Shown here one piece after another: positions 54,005 through 63,119 of a DNA stretch of 64,000 nt (positions are counted from its first letter, which is position 1; the number at the start of each line of letters is the position of its first letter). The DNA lies in the NCBI RefSeq assembly GCF_900009265.2, contig NZ_LR735026.1, positions 195,521-259,520 of the forward strand. The letters are read 5' to 3'. The stretch comes from Planktothrix paucivesiculata PCC 9631 (GTDB lineage Bacteria; Cyanobacteriota; Cyanobacteriia; Cyanobacteriales; Microcoleaceae). The position numbers and the translations under genes were made by a program. A model generated the notes under the pieces. The model was not told the DNA's origin. It was given only the letters and a program-made list of their open reading frames with translations, and did not search any database.

Positions 54005-55297
54005 ATGAACAACAAAAAACCAGGGAAAAATGATGTTGCTTGGGAAACATTATTCCAACGATATAGCATTTTAGATATTATTGCTAAACAAGGTTATTTT
54101 GAAATAGAAGCGACTCAAATTAATGAAGAACGAGAAAGTCGGTTAATGGCTAAGTTTGATCATTCAGTTAATTTACCCCAAATTTTTAAGGATCATAATT
54201 TATCCATATTGCCTATTTCTCGTTCAAAATATATTATTGGTTGTTTTGATGCCTACTTGAATGTTGAATATTCTACTGATATAGAACCTATTGATATAGA
54301 GTTTCCTTCTTATATAGAAAGTATAGACTCTACCAATCTATATTCAGAAGCATCTGCTATAAGTTGTGCATTTAATACAGGAATTATCGACGACTTATTA
54401 GGAGAGAAAACATTTTTTACACTTTCTGGAAGAATGTCCTCTGGTTGCTTTGATTTCAAAATTAAAAATTATTTAAACAATCAAAGTTATGCCATTTCAG
54501 TCATTAATAGTCAATGCGAAATAGATGCAGGTTTTGAAAGTGACAACTATTTAATTTTAATCGAAGCCAAAAAATATCAAGTTGATAATTTTATAATTAG
54601 ACAATTATATTATCCTTATCGATTATGGTCAGAAAAAATAACTAAAAAAGTTGTTCCTGTTTTGATGACTTATTCCAACGACATATTCAGCTTTTTTATT
54701 TATGAGTTTCAGAATGAATCTGATTATAACTCCCTTCGCTTAATTGAACAAAAAAATTATATTATCGCACCCGAAGAAATTACACAGCAGGATGTTTCTG
54801 ATATTTTTGAAACTATCACCTTAATTCCAGAACCTAGTATACCATTCCCCCAAGCAAATAACTTTGAACGGGTCATTGACTTACTATCCCTTTTAGTAGA
54901 AAGAGATTTAACGAGAGAGGAAATTACAGAAAATTATCAATTTGATCAGAGACAAACCGGGTATTATACAAATGCAGGTCAATATCTTGGACTTGTAGAA
55001 AAATACAAAGCTATTGGTACAGGTGATATAACCTTTCGTTTGACACAGGAAGCTAAAGAAATTTTAAGCAAAAGACAAAAACATAAATATCTTTCTTTAA
55101 TCAGGAAAATTTTGGAATATCAAGTTTTTTATACAGTATTTCAATTAAATTTATCTAGGGGAAAAATGCCATCAAAAGAAGAAATTTGCGAAATTATTTT
55201 GTCTTCTCGTGCTGAACTTAGCAGGAAGACCCCAGGAAGACGCAAATCTACTGTTAGTAATTGGATTTATTGGATTTTTAGGCAGATCCAAGATTAA
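54005..55297 (+). CDS. Probable type II restriction endonuclease, cognate to the upstream methylase
   Basis: A 430-residue protein with PD-(D/E)XK-type catalytic candidates D174 (CEIDAGFE) and E187-A-K189 (LILIEAKK), with a Gln downstream. It follows the adenine methylase by 5 bases, the typical layout of a restriction-modification pair. The C-terminal part contains a winged-helix-like region (EEITENYQFDQRQTGYYTNAGQYLGLV), found in larger type II enzymes of unknown-function classes (DUF6996/6997-like, by recall). Recognition is presumably the same as the methylase's. A+T-rich, like its partner. Confidence 0.78.
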   Translation: MNNKKPGKNDVAWETLFQRYSILDIIAKQGYFEIEATQINEERESRLMAKFDHSVNLPQIFKDHNLSILPISRSKYIIGCFDAYLNVEYSTDIEPIDIEFPSYIESIDSTNLYSEASAISCAFNTGIIDDLLGEKTFFTLSGRMSSGCFDFKIKNYLNNQSYAISVINSQCEIDAGFESDNYLILIEAKKYQVDNFIIRQLYYPYRLWSEKITKKVVPVLMTYSNDIFSFFIYEFQNESDYNSLRLIEQKNYIIAPEEITQQDVSDIFETITLIPEPSIPFPQANNFERVIDLLSLLVERDLTREEITENYQFDQRQTGYYTNAGQYLGLVEKYKAIGTGDITFRLTQEAKEILSKRQKHKYLSLIRKILEYQVFYTVFQLNLSRGKMPSKEEICEIILSSRAELSRKTPGRRKSTVSNWIYWIFRQIQD

Positions 55298-55379
55298 CAA
55301 ATAATTTTTAAAGGCGTTCTATCTTCATGTTCATGGCTAAAACTAACTAACCTATCTCTATCAATCTTTTACCTTACTA

Positions 55380-55682
55380 TTATTTGCAGGATATCGGCAA
55401 AACCGCCAGTACATCTAAATACCACCACCAACGTTGAGGACAAATAAATTGAGCTTTTCGCTTCTCTGTTAAATTAATAAAACGCGATAATTCCTGATAA
55501 ACAATGTGGGCATTCTCAACTAATTGACGGTCTGCTTTTGTCAATAAAATTTTTTCTTCCTCAGTGAGTTGAGGTTCAATTTCTGTAAGGCGATCGCGCA
55601 TTTGTAACATTTCTAAATGCTCCGCACCACTAACATCAGGAAACTCAACACTCACGCAATAGTTTTTTAAAAGAGGATTCAT
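55380..55682 (-). CDS. Small unknown protein, second gene of overlapping pair
   Basis: A 100-residue protein starting MNPLLKNYCVSVEFPDV, with an acidic, helical, Glu-rich middle (IEPQLTEEEKILLTKADRQLVENA) and a C-terminal YLDVLAVLPISCK. No recognised family. Its ATG overlaps the stop of the upstream gene by the four bases ATGA, so the two are translationally coupled. Toxin-antitoxin or another small defence pair is possible because of the restriction-modification genes next door, but the sequence shows no known motif. Confidence 0.6.
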   Translation of the reverse strand: MNPLLKNYCVSVEFPDVSGAEHLEMLQMRDRLTEIEPQLTEEEKILLTKADRQLVENAHIVYQELSRFINLTEKRKAQFICPQRWWWYLDVLAVLPISCK

Positions 55683-56044
55683 ATTTCTAACTCCTTAACT
55701 GAACCCAGATAGATAAAGGCTGAATTAGATAGATACCCTTCTGGGTCATCGGGAGGAAAAGCAGTTTCTAAAACCCCATCTAAGCCAATCATTACTAACC
55801 ATAGATGATTCTCCACATTAGCTACCAACGTCGGATAAATCGTTTCTCCATAAGCATAAAGATAAATATTTGCATCTGGATTATTAACCACAAAAGCGAT
55901 GATCGTATTATATTGTTCAAGGGTCGCATCATCGGGCAAATGACCTAAGCGAACCCTTTTGACTAAATGAGAATCTGCTTTTCCCGGTTTCCAAATGATG
56001 AGATCTCTAACTTTTCCAATTGCTTGAAAAACAGCTATTAACAA
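55679..56044 (-). CDS. Small unknown protein, first gene of overlapping pair
   Basis: A 121-residue soluble protein starting MLIAVFQAIGKVRDLIIWKPGKADSHL, with basic residues near the N-terminus and strands in the centre (NIYLYAYGETIYPTLVANVENHLWLVMIGLDGVLETAFPPDD). No signal peptide and no membrane helix that I trust. No recognised family. It starts 50 bases from tRNA-Cys and overlaps its downstream partner by ATGA. Confidence 0.6.
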   Translation of the reverse strand: MLIAVFQAIGKVRDLIIWKPGKADSHLVKRVRLGHLPDDATLEQYNTIIAFVVNNPDANIYLYAYGETIYPTLVANVENHLWLVMIGLDGVLETAFPPDDPEGYLSNSAFIYLGSVKELEI

Positions 56045-56093
56045 AACAAAAAATACTCTCCAAAGAGTATGTAGGATAGATTAATTATTTTAA

Positions 56094-56164
<71 letters not shown>

Positions 56165-56180
56165 ATGACCATGCAGTTAT

Positions 56181-57227
56181 TTAATATAGCACAGGTGTTT
56201 CTGAAATAGCAAGTTTTTTTCGCCATTCAGTCACAACCCCTTGCAGGCTGGGGCATACCCAAGGATCGTATTTGGGATAAACGGGCAACCGTCGCACCAA
56301 TTCCCAGCCATTGGGGGCTAGAATCGTCTGTAAGGTTTGATCCTGATCCTGGGGATAATCGGGGTTCACTTCGTCACGGGGGCTGATTCCGCCGAGATCT
56401 CGCGCCCCGGCTTCCAAACAGGCTAATAAAATATCAGGATTGGTAACTAAATTGGGGGGTATTTGTAGGGTAATATCATCAGGTAAAATGGAACGGGCGA
56501 TCGCTACAACTTCGGGTAATTGTTCTAAATTAAAACTGTTTCTAGGATCGCTTTGTTGACTCCCTAAACTGTGGGGTTGTAAAATCACTTCTTGAATATG
56601 CCCCCATCGTTTATGAATAATTGCAATTGCTTTTAGAGTATCTCGCCAGTCTGTCGAGGTTTCTCCAATTCCCAATAATAAACCCGTGGTAAATGGTATT
56701 TTTAATTCTCCTGCCCATTGCAACTGTTCTAACCGCATTCCTGGGATTTTACTAGGGGAGTAACGATGAACGTTTTCTAATAATTGTGGATTAATTTGTT
56801 CTAACATTAACCCCAGGGAAACATTCACCTGTTTTAATTGTTTCATTTCTGCAAAAGTTAACAGTCCCACATTGGTATGGGGTAAAAATCCTAAAGATAT
56901 CGCTAATTCGCATAATTCATAAATCCGTTTAAACCAGGCCAAACGTTGAGAACTATGGGGGTGGACTTCTCCACTTAAAATTAAAATTTCAATAATTCCT
57001 TGATCTCGTAGGGTTTTTAAGATTTCTTCGGCTGCTGTTAAGGTTAACCAAGGACTTGTACCAATATCGGTTCTAAAGTTACAATAACTACAGCGATTAA
57101 AGCAATCATAGGTCGGAACCAGGGTATAGGCTGGACTATAAGTAATTTGTTTGTTGATCATAAATTTAATAGAATCAGAATGATCCCTTTGAATTATAAT
57201 AGAATCCGTAGAGGTAAATTTGCTCAT
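56181..57227 (-). CDS. cofG: CofG: 7,8-didemethyl-8-hydroxy-5-deazariboflavin synthase subunit
   Basis: A radical SAM enzyme that with CofH makes the deazaflavin chromophore F0 used by photolyases and F420. The Cys triad is C42-x3-C46-x2-C49 in YDCFNRCSYCNF, followed by the family's EILILSGEVHP (SGE in place of the usual SGD/E), GLLLGIGET and LGGISPRDEVNPD. At 348 residues it is full length. The start may be ATG 57227 or the ATG 22 codons further in. CofH is not in this window. Confidence 0.92.
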   Translation of the reverse strand: MSKFTSTDSIIIQRDHSDSIKFMINKQITYSPAYTLVPTYDCFNRCSYCNFRTDIGTSPWLTLTAAEEILKTLRDQGIIEILILSGEVHPHSSQRLAWFKRIYELCELAISLGFLPHTNVGLLTFAEMKQLKQVNVSLGLMLEQINPQLLENVHRYSPSKIPGMRLEQLQWAGELKIPFTTGLLLGIGETSTDWRDTLKAIAIIHKRWGHIQEVILQPHSLGSQQSDPRNSFNLEQLPEVVAIARSILPDDITLQIPPNLVTNPDILLACLEAGARDLGGISPRDEVNPDYPQDQDQTLQTILAPNGWELVRRLPVYPKYDPWVCPSLQGVVTEWRKKLAISETPVLY

Positions 57228-57351
57228 CCCGAAAAATCATTGATCAAAAGTTGCCGCTATGCTCAATTTCATCCACTGTTAAGCCGTTTGTGCTGTGTGA
57301 CGCTACGCTTATACAGGATAAAAAACAGTCCAACCCCTATTATTTAACTCC

Positions 57352-59412
57352 ATGTCTGAACAGAATCCAATCTTCAGTTATCCTCAAACTCGTAAATGTG
57401 ATCAAGTTGATCAGTATCATGGCGTGACCGTTGCTGATCCCTATCGATGGCTAGAGGATTTAGACTCAGAAGAAACCGCTTTATGGGTTGAAGCTCAAAA
57501 CGCGGTGACATTCGGTTATTTGAATCAAATTTCCGCTAAAGAAACGCTTAAAAAGCGCCTGACTCAACTGTGGGATTATGAAAAATATGGAATTCCATTT
57601 AAGCAGGGAAATCGCTATTTTTATTTTAAAAATGATGGACTACAAAATCAAAGTGTTTTGTATGTTTTAGAGTCTTTAGAGGCCGAACCTCAAGTTTTAT
57701 TAGATCCGAATAGTTTATCTGAAGATGGAACTATTGCCTTATCAGGAATGTCGATTAGTGAAGATGGAAATTTAATGGCCTATGGCTTATCGACTTCCGG
57801 TTCTGATTGGCAAGAATGGAAAGTTAGAGATATTAATACCAAAGAAGATTTATCGGATCAGTTAAAATGGGTGAAATTTTCTGGCGCATCTTGGACACAT
57901 GATCACAAAGGATTTTATTATAGTCGTTATGATCAACCCCAGGAGGGAAAACCCTTAGAAGAAATCAATTATTTTCAAAAACTCTATTACCATCGGTTAG
58001 GAACAGACCAATCTGAAGATATTTTAATCTATGAACGACCCGATCATAAAGAATGGGGATTTAATGGATTTGTCACCGAAGATGGTAAGTATTTAATCAT
58101 TTCTGTTTGGAAAGGGACGGATTCTAAAAATCTGGTTTTTTATCAAGATTTAACTCAACCCAATGCTGAGGTTATAGAACTGATTTCTGAGTTTGAAGCC
58201 AGTTATAGTTTTATTGATCATGATGGGGATATATTTTGGTTTACGACGGATTTAGACGCGCCTCGAAGTCGAGTTATTGCGATTAATATTCATACCAAAA
58301 CTCCACACCAAATTATTCCTGAAGCCACCGAAACCCTGGAGGGAGTGAATATTTTAAATAATCAATTCGTTGCCGATTATTTAAAAGATGCCCATAGTCA
58401 AATTAAAATCTTTAGTTTAGAAGGGGCATTTATTCGGGAAATTGAATTACCCGGAATTGGTTCTGCGGGAGGTTTTGGAGGGAAACGATATGATACGGAA
58501 ACCTTTTATAGTTATACCAGTTTCACTGCTCCGAATACCATTTATCGATACAATCTTTTGACGGGAGAAAGTACAATTTATCGTCAAGCAAATGTTGACT
58601 TTAATCCTGATGATTACGAAACCCAACAGGTGTTTTATCCCAGTAGAGACGGAACCTTAATTCCGATGTTTATTACGGCTAAAAAAGGCGTAGAACTGAA
58701 TGGGAATAACCCAACTATTTTATATGGATATGGCGGATTTAATATTTCCCTCACCCCTTCGTTTTCTATTAGTCGTTTAGTTTGGTTAGAAATGGGCGGT
58801 GTTTATGCGATCGCAAATTTACGAGGCGGGGGAGAATATGGAGAAAATTGGCATCAAGCAGGAACAAAACTCAAGAAACAAAATGTCTTTGATGACTTTA
58901 TTAGTGCCGCCGAATGGTTAATAAAAAGACGCTATACTTCTACTCAAAAATTAGCAATTATGGGAGGAAGTAACGGCGGGTTATTAGTTGGAGCTTGTAT
59001 GATTCAACGCCCGGATTTATTCGCGGCGGTGTTACCGGCGGTGGGGGTTTTAGATATGCTCCGCTTCCATAAATTTACCATCGGTTGGGCGTGGTGTTCC
59101 GATTATGGTTCCCCGGAAAATCCCGAAGAATTTCAAGCGTTATACGCCTATTCTCCCCTACATAATTTGAAGCCAGGAATTGCCTATCCTGCTACTTTAA
59201 TTACCACAGGAGATCATGATGATCGCGTAGTTCCCGCCCATAGTTTTAAGTTTGCTTCTGCTTTACAAGAAAACCATATTGGGGAAAATCCAGTATTAAT
59301 CAGAATTGAAACTAAAGCCGGACATGGCGCCGGAAAACCCACGGATAAAGTAATTGAAGAAATTGCCGATCAATTTGCTTTTTTAAAGCGAGTTCTCCAG
59401 ATTGATTCATAA
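57352..59412 (+). CDS. Prolyl oligopeptidase (S9A family)
   Basis: A 686-residue serine peptidase hydrolysing peptides after proline. The N-terminal propeller begins PYRWLEDLDSEETALWVEAQNAVT. The catalytic domain has S540 in GGSNGGLL, the Asp region GDHDDRVVP and His in KAGHGAGKP, giving a full triad. No signal peptide, so cytoplasmic. ATG at 57352. It is followed by a strong hairpin (59416-59463). Confidence 0.95.
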   Translation: MSEQNPIFSYPQTRKCDQVDQYHGVTVADPYRWLEDLDSEETALWVEAQNAVTFGYLNQISAKETLKKRLTQLWDYEKYGIPFKQGNRYFYFKNDGLQNQSVLYVLESLEAEPQVLLDPNSLSEDGTIALSGMSISEDGNLMAYGLSTSGSDWQEWKVRDINTKEDLSDQLKWVKFSGASWTHDHKGFYYSRYDQPQEGKPLEEINYFQKLYYHRLGTDQSEDILIYERPDHKEWGFNGFVTEDGKYLIISVWKGTDSKNLVFYQDLTQPNAEVIELISEFEASYSFIDHDGDIFWFTTDLDAPRSRVIAINIHTKTPHQIIPEATETLEGVNILNNQFVADYLKDAHSQIKIFSLEGAFIREIELPGIGSAGGFGGKRYDTETFYSYTSFTAPNTIYRYNLLTGESTIYRQANVDFNPDDYETQQVFYPSRDGTLIPMFITAKKGVELNGNNPTILYGYGGFNISLTPSFSISRLVWLEMGGVYAIANLRGGGEYGENWHQAGTKLKKQNVFDDFISAAEWLIKRRYTSTQKLAIMGGSNGGLLVGACMIQRPDLFAAVLPAVGVLDMLRFHKFTIGWAWCSDYGSPENPEEFQALYAYSPLHNLKPGIAYPATLITTGDHDDRVVPAHSFKFASALQENHIGENPVLIRIETKAGHGAGKPTDKVIEEIADQFAFLKRVLQIDS

Positions 59413-59415
59413 AAA

Positions 59416-59463
59416 CGTTGTTGCGCTTTAGCGCTCTTTCTAGGGGGCTAAAGCACAACAACG
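59416..59463. terminator. Hairpin repeat, possible bidirectional terminator
   Basis: CGTTGTTG-C-GCTTTAGC (59416-59432) pairs with GCTAAAGC-A-CAACAACG (59447-59463), 16 pairs with one mismatch. It lies directly after the prolyl oligopeptidase stop and before a heptamer repeat. The stem also resembles a dispersed cyanobacterial repeat; no T-run follows. Confidence 0.55.
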
Positions 59464-59474
59464 GGCACTGAAGC

Positions 59475-59515
59475 CATTACCCATTACCCATTACCCATTA
59501 CCCATTACCCATTAC
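59475..59515. repeat. Tandem heptamer repeat (CCCATTA)n
   Basis: Five units of CCCATTA. The last unit contains TTA, which on the minus strand is the TAA stop of the neighbouring gene, so the repeat forms the end of that coding sequence. Confidence 0.9.
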
Positions 59516-61005
59516 AAAGGAACATGGGTGGCAATTTTTTCGTTATTTGCTCCATAAACTTCTAGGGAAATTTGGGCATTTTGACTAATGCTTTCTAAAG
59601 CAACTTTGAGGACTTGGACGTGATTTTCAGCTTCGGAACGTTTTTTAGAATCCCCTGCTTGATCGGCATTTTTAGCCGTGGATTGAATTTTATTAACATA
59701 TTCGGAGGTTAACCGAACTGTAATCAAATTTTCAGTCACACTATAGTTACAAACCTTGGGATTTCCACTGCACAATTTTCCTAAATCTTGACGGGCTTTT
59801 TCCACCCGGGAGACAATCCGATTTTGAACATCCGCCCGTTTCCAAGAGTCATTAAATGAGGTTAAAAAGGGCTTAATTTTAGCAGAATAGGAACTACTGA
59901 CCGGAACTTGTTTGGCGTAACTAACCGCCCGACTCCAATAGGTAACTGCCTCCGACCAATTGCCCCGTTGTTCTAAAAGTTTGGCTTGTTCAGAATTACT
60001 AATAGCTTGATTATAAGCATCTAAACCGACTTGTTCAATCGTTTTGCGATCGCGGGCGGCTTCTAATTTCGGTTGATAACGGGCTAATAAAACCTGGGCT
60101 GATTGATGGGCCGTTGTCCCATAGGGAATAGTTGATAAAGTATTAGCTGCGGTTTGCCAAGTTTCAAATACCTGTTGCCAACTTTCTGCATATTTTGCTA
60201 CCCCTTGACGGGCTTCTGCTACTTGGGCGGTTTTCTTCGCTGTGGCTAAAATTTGTTCCCCATCTCGCTCTAATTTTAAGCGATTTCTCACATCCCCTAA
60301 ATTGGCTCGATATTGTTGCCATCGGGCTTGAGCAAAGGGATAAACAATACTACTATTAGGAACTTGATCTAAAAAGGCGATCGCTTCTTCCCACATAGAT
60401 TGCATTTTTGTCCAATCTGCTACGGAATGGGGAGGATTTTGACCCATTTCTGAAGCCTTTGCCGCCACGTTTAAAGCTTTAACTACTGAATTTAATTCGT
60501 TATATTCTTGACGATAAACCGATAAAAGAGCTTTAGCTTCAGGATAACGGGGCGACCAAAAGGGAATGGTTTCTAAGAGTTTAATTCCCGATTGTAAATC
60601 TTCTGATGCCAAAGTAGGAGCCTTAGAAGAACTCACGGTTTCAATGGTTTGTTTAGATTTTTGACTAAAATTTCTGGCGGTATCCATTTCCTGACATTCT
60701 CCCATCACACAGGGGCGAGTTACAGTATAAATACATCCAAATACCACTACTAAAACCGCAGCAATTTTAGCCAGTAAAACTAGATTTAATCTCTTACTAA
60801 TTGCTGCTTCTTGGGGAGACGGTTCATCAGGATCAGTTTCTTCCTCAACCGATGTACTAATATCCTCTAAAGCCTCTATATCTTGAATATCAAAAGGATT
60901 GTAGTCCTGGGTTTCTTCTTCCTCTAAAAAAGGATTTTTAACCTCTACCTCCGAGGAATTTTCAATATCTTTTTTTTGCTTGGGTTCTAAAATTGCTGTT
61001 TTCAT
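59512..61005 (-). CDS. Membrane protein with four degenerate helical repeats
   Basis: A 497-residue protein. An acidic cytoplasmic N-terminus of about 70 residues precedes one membrane helix (LVLLAKIAAVLVVVFGCIYTV, about 73-93), followed by an extracytoplasmic region. The region has four repeats of a helical unit W..A...L..(I/V)P..S.Y...A......Y...L: at about 133-165, 195-240, 265-315 and 345-390. The C-terminal 100 residues are mixed (ENLITVRLTSEYVN). This layout suggests a TPR-like interaction platform. Function unknown. Its stop codon lies in the CCCATTA repeat. Confidence 0.7.
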   Translation of the reverse strand: MKTAILEPKQKKDIENSSEVEVKNPFLEEEETQDYNPFDIQDIEALEDISTSVEEETDPDEPSPQEAAISKRLNLVLLAKIAAVLVVVFGCIYTVTRPCVMGECQEMDTARNFSQKSKQTIETVSSSKAPTLASEDLQSGIKLLETIPFWSPRYPEAKALLSVYRQEYNELNSVVKALNVAAKASEMGQNPPHSVADWTKMQSMWEEAIAFLDQVPNSSIVYPFAQARWQQYRANLGDVRNRLKLERDGEQILATAKKTAQVAEARQGVAKYAESWQQVFETWQTAANTLSTIPYGTTAHQSAQVLLARYQPKLEAARDRKTIEQVGLDAYNQAISNSEQAKLLEQRGNWSEAVTYWSRAVSYAKQVPVSSSYSAKIKPFLTSFNDSWKRADVQNRIVSRVEKARQDLGKLCSGNPKVCNYSVTENLITVRLTSEYVNKIQSTAKNADQAGDSKKRSEAENHVQVLKVALESISQNAQISLEVYGANNEKIATHVPL

Positions 61006-61108
61006 AATTTTGTCTGTAATCAGTGATACATTTTACCGGGAATTTTTAGAGGTTGAACTACGGTTGATGATAAATTTTATCAGGGTTTTCTGGAAACACA
61101 ATTAAAGA

Positions 61109-61765
61109 TTAACCCTCCCAGACTCCCCCGTAGGATTCTCCATAACAGAGTTGTTCCACCGCAAACCTGCCCCCATAGTTTTTAAAAGGTTCTGTCGCAT
61201 ATCCTAAAGCCAGAAGACAACAAACATCAACCGCTTCTGGAATATTAAATTGGGCTTTGACCTGAGCTCCAATAAATCCCTCCATCGGACAAGTATCGAC
61301 CCCATAGGTCTGTGCCACAATCATAATATGGGCAACGGCTAACATGGCTTGGCGGTTTGTCCAGGTTTCTATGGACTCAAAGGAAGGATGTTTTTCAAAG
61401 GCCTGGGGAATCGCTGTGCGGATATAATCGGCATAGATATCATTGATTGAGCCTTGTTCTCGACCCAGTTGAATCACCGACTCAATGTATTCCGGTTCTA
61501 CTACACGGCGATCGCTACAACAAATCAACACCACCGGGGCTTCCGTGACCTGACGCTGATTAAAAGCACAGGCTTTGAGTTTCTCCTTACTTTTGGGACT
61601 TTGTAAGATAATAAACCGCCAGGGCTGTAGGTTAAACCCCGAGGGTGCTCGCATCCCTAAACGCAGAATTTCCGAGAAAATCACCGTCGGGATCGGGGTT
61701 GGTTGAAATGCTCTGACCGCCCGACGTTGCTCAATCGCATATCTCAAATTAATTGAAGGTTCCAT
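61109..61765 (-). CDS. Nitroreductase family protein
   Basis: A 218-residue FMN-dependent oxidoreductase. RRAVRAFQPTPIPTVIFSEILRLGMRAPSGFNLQPWRFIILQ is the N-terminal family signature, and the region MEGFIGAQVKAQFNIPEAVDVCCLLALGYATE the usual C-terminal part. Typical of NAD(P)H-dependent reductases; the natural substrate is unknown. ATG at 61765. It lies 66 bases from the GntR regulator stop on the same strand. Confidence 0.93.
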   Translation of the reverse strand: MEPSINLRYAIEQRRAVRAFQPTPIPTVIFSEILRLGMRAPSGFNLQPWRFIILQSPKSKEKLKACAFNQRQVTEAPVVLICCSDRRVVEPEYIESVIQLGREQGSINDIYADYIRTAIPQAFEKHPSFESIETWTNRQAMLAVAHIMIVAQTYGVDTCPMEGFIGAQVKAQFNIPEAVDVCCLLALGYATEPFKNYGGRFAVEQLCYGESYGGVWEG

Positions 61766-61831
61766 GGGATGATCGGATTAAAGTTTGCTTTTCTATTGTT
61801 ATTGATAATGGGCATAATATTGCTAACGGGT

Positions 61832-62815
61832 TTAACTTAAACCCAATTCTCGCTTGAGCAAATTAATCGATTCTGCACCAATATAATTCGGACAGCAGAC
61901 CAATTGAGGTTGACGAATCAATTCTTCTCGATTGGTATGAACCAAATTCTTGACCACCGGATAACTGGCTTGATCACAAATAATAATCCGTGCCGTGCGA
62001 ATAATAGAATTAATCTTATAGGGATCGGTTAATTGAGCCGTCAGCACCAAAATATCATCCCCTCGCAGGCTGTGAATAATCACTTCCGTTGCCCTTAATA
62101 GCCCGGAACTCAGACTCACAATTCCTAAATAAGTACCCTTGGGAGCATCCCGCACCAACTCAATTTCCTTCGCATAGTTATGAATATCAATCGGAATCAC
62201 TCGCACGGACTTAGGGGCGGCAATGGCTTCAGCTTGTCCAATAAAATAACGACTGGTAACCACCGTTCCCGATGGGACTTTTTCTAAGAGGTCGGTTAAC
62301 TGTTCTATTGGGACTAACTGTACTGGAATTTTTAGGGCTTCTTCTAATTCCTGAGCCATTAATTCTCCAATCCCAATATCTTGAGCCGGAGCCGTAACTA
62401 AAACCCTAGCACTACACCGTAATCGCCAATCAATTTCACCTAGAAACATTTCCCTGGCTTGATTGAGGGTACATCCTTGAGATAATAATTCATCTAAACT
62501 TCGTTGAATAATTTTATTAGCTAGAGGATAATCTTCTAAAATCGGCGAGTTTAACCGAGATCCCCCTTCATGGCCTAAAGCCCGCACATAAATCCCCGAT
62601 CCTGCCTGAGCTTCTACTAAGCCATTATCTTCCAACTGTCGATAGACTTTGCTAATCGTGTTCCGGTGTAATCCCGTTTCCATCGCCAATTGACGAGTGC
62701 TAGGTAAACGGTGTCCAGGGGGAAATTGTCGAGAAGCGATCGCAAATCGAATCTGATTAAATAGTTGGTTAGAAGCGGGAATCTCGCTATCAGGTTGAAT
62801 ATAAAACCGAACCAT
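61832..62815 (-). CDS. GntR family transcription regulator with unclassified effector domain
   Basis: A 327-residue regulator. The winged helix is at about 10-78 (NQLFNQIRFAIASRQFPPGHRLPSTRQLAMETGLHRNTISKVYRQLEDNGLVEAQAGSGIYV), the classic GntR N-domain. The C-terminal part (about 95-325) is not the aminotransferase type; it looks like a Rossmann-type sensor (GTVVTSRYFIGQAEAIAAPKSVRVIPID). It is divergent from dienelactone hydrolase. Target and ligand unknown; its likely operator may lie in the divergent region. Confidence 0.88.
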   Translation of the reverse strand: MVRFYIQPDSEIPASNQLFNQIRFAIASRQFPPGHRLPSTRQLAMETGLHRNTISKVYRQLEDNGLVEAQAGSGIYVRALGHEGGSRLNSPILEDYPLANKIIQRSLDELLSQGCTLNQAREMFLGEIDWRLRCSARVLVTAPAQDIGIGELMAQELEEALKIPVQLVPIEQLTDLLEKVPSGTVVTSRYFIGQAEAIAAPKSVRVIPIDIHNYAKEIELVRDAPKGTYLGIVSLSSGLLRATEVIIHSLRGDDILVLTAQLTDPYKINSIIRTARIIICDQASYPVVKNLVHTNREELIRQPQLVCCPNYIGAESINLLKRELGLS

Positions 62816-63119
62816 GATTAAATCTCCAAGGGAATCAAAGCAAAATGGGTTAAGTATCTATTTCCCAGACATTACTGTCTGAGAAAAATATGGATTTATC
62901 TCCTGAAAATTTTTACAGCCTTTAATTTTAATTGTGCCATTTATTGACCGGGTGTTTAGTTTTTTTTGAGGAATTCTAAAGTTTTACCCGTTTTTGATTA
63001 GAAAGTTTTCATCTACTTTTATCCCTGATCAATTGCCAGAATTTTATACATTGCATATTAACCGATCTGGGTATCCATCAGGATATGATTGAACGTTATT
63101 TACAACTCCTTAAAAAATC
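62816..63119. other. Divergent promoter region between GntR gene and dienelactone hydrolase
   Basis: No gene; A+T-rich. It contains the palindrome 62866-62881 and a T-run in TAGTTTTTTTTGAGG (about 62958). Nothing else stands out. Confidence 0.5.
62866..62881. promoter_or_regulatory. Palindrome CAGACA-TTAC-TGTCTG (candidate GntR operator)
   Basis: A perfect 6-bp palindrome with a 4-base centre, 51 bases upstream of the GntR gene start. GntR-type operators are short palindromes, so autoregulation is plausible but unproven. Confidence 0.4.
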
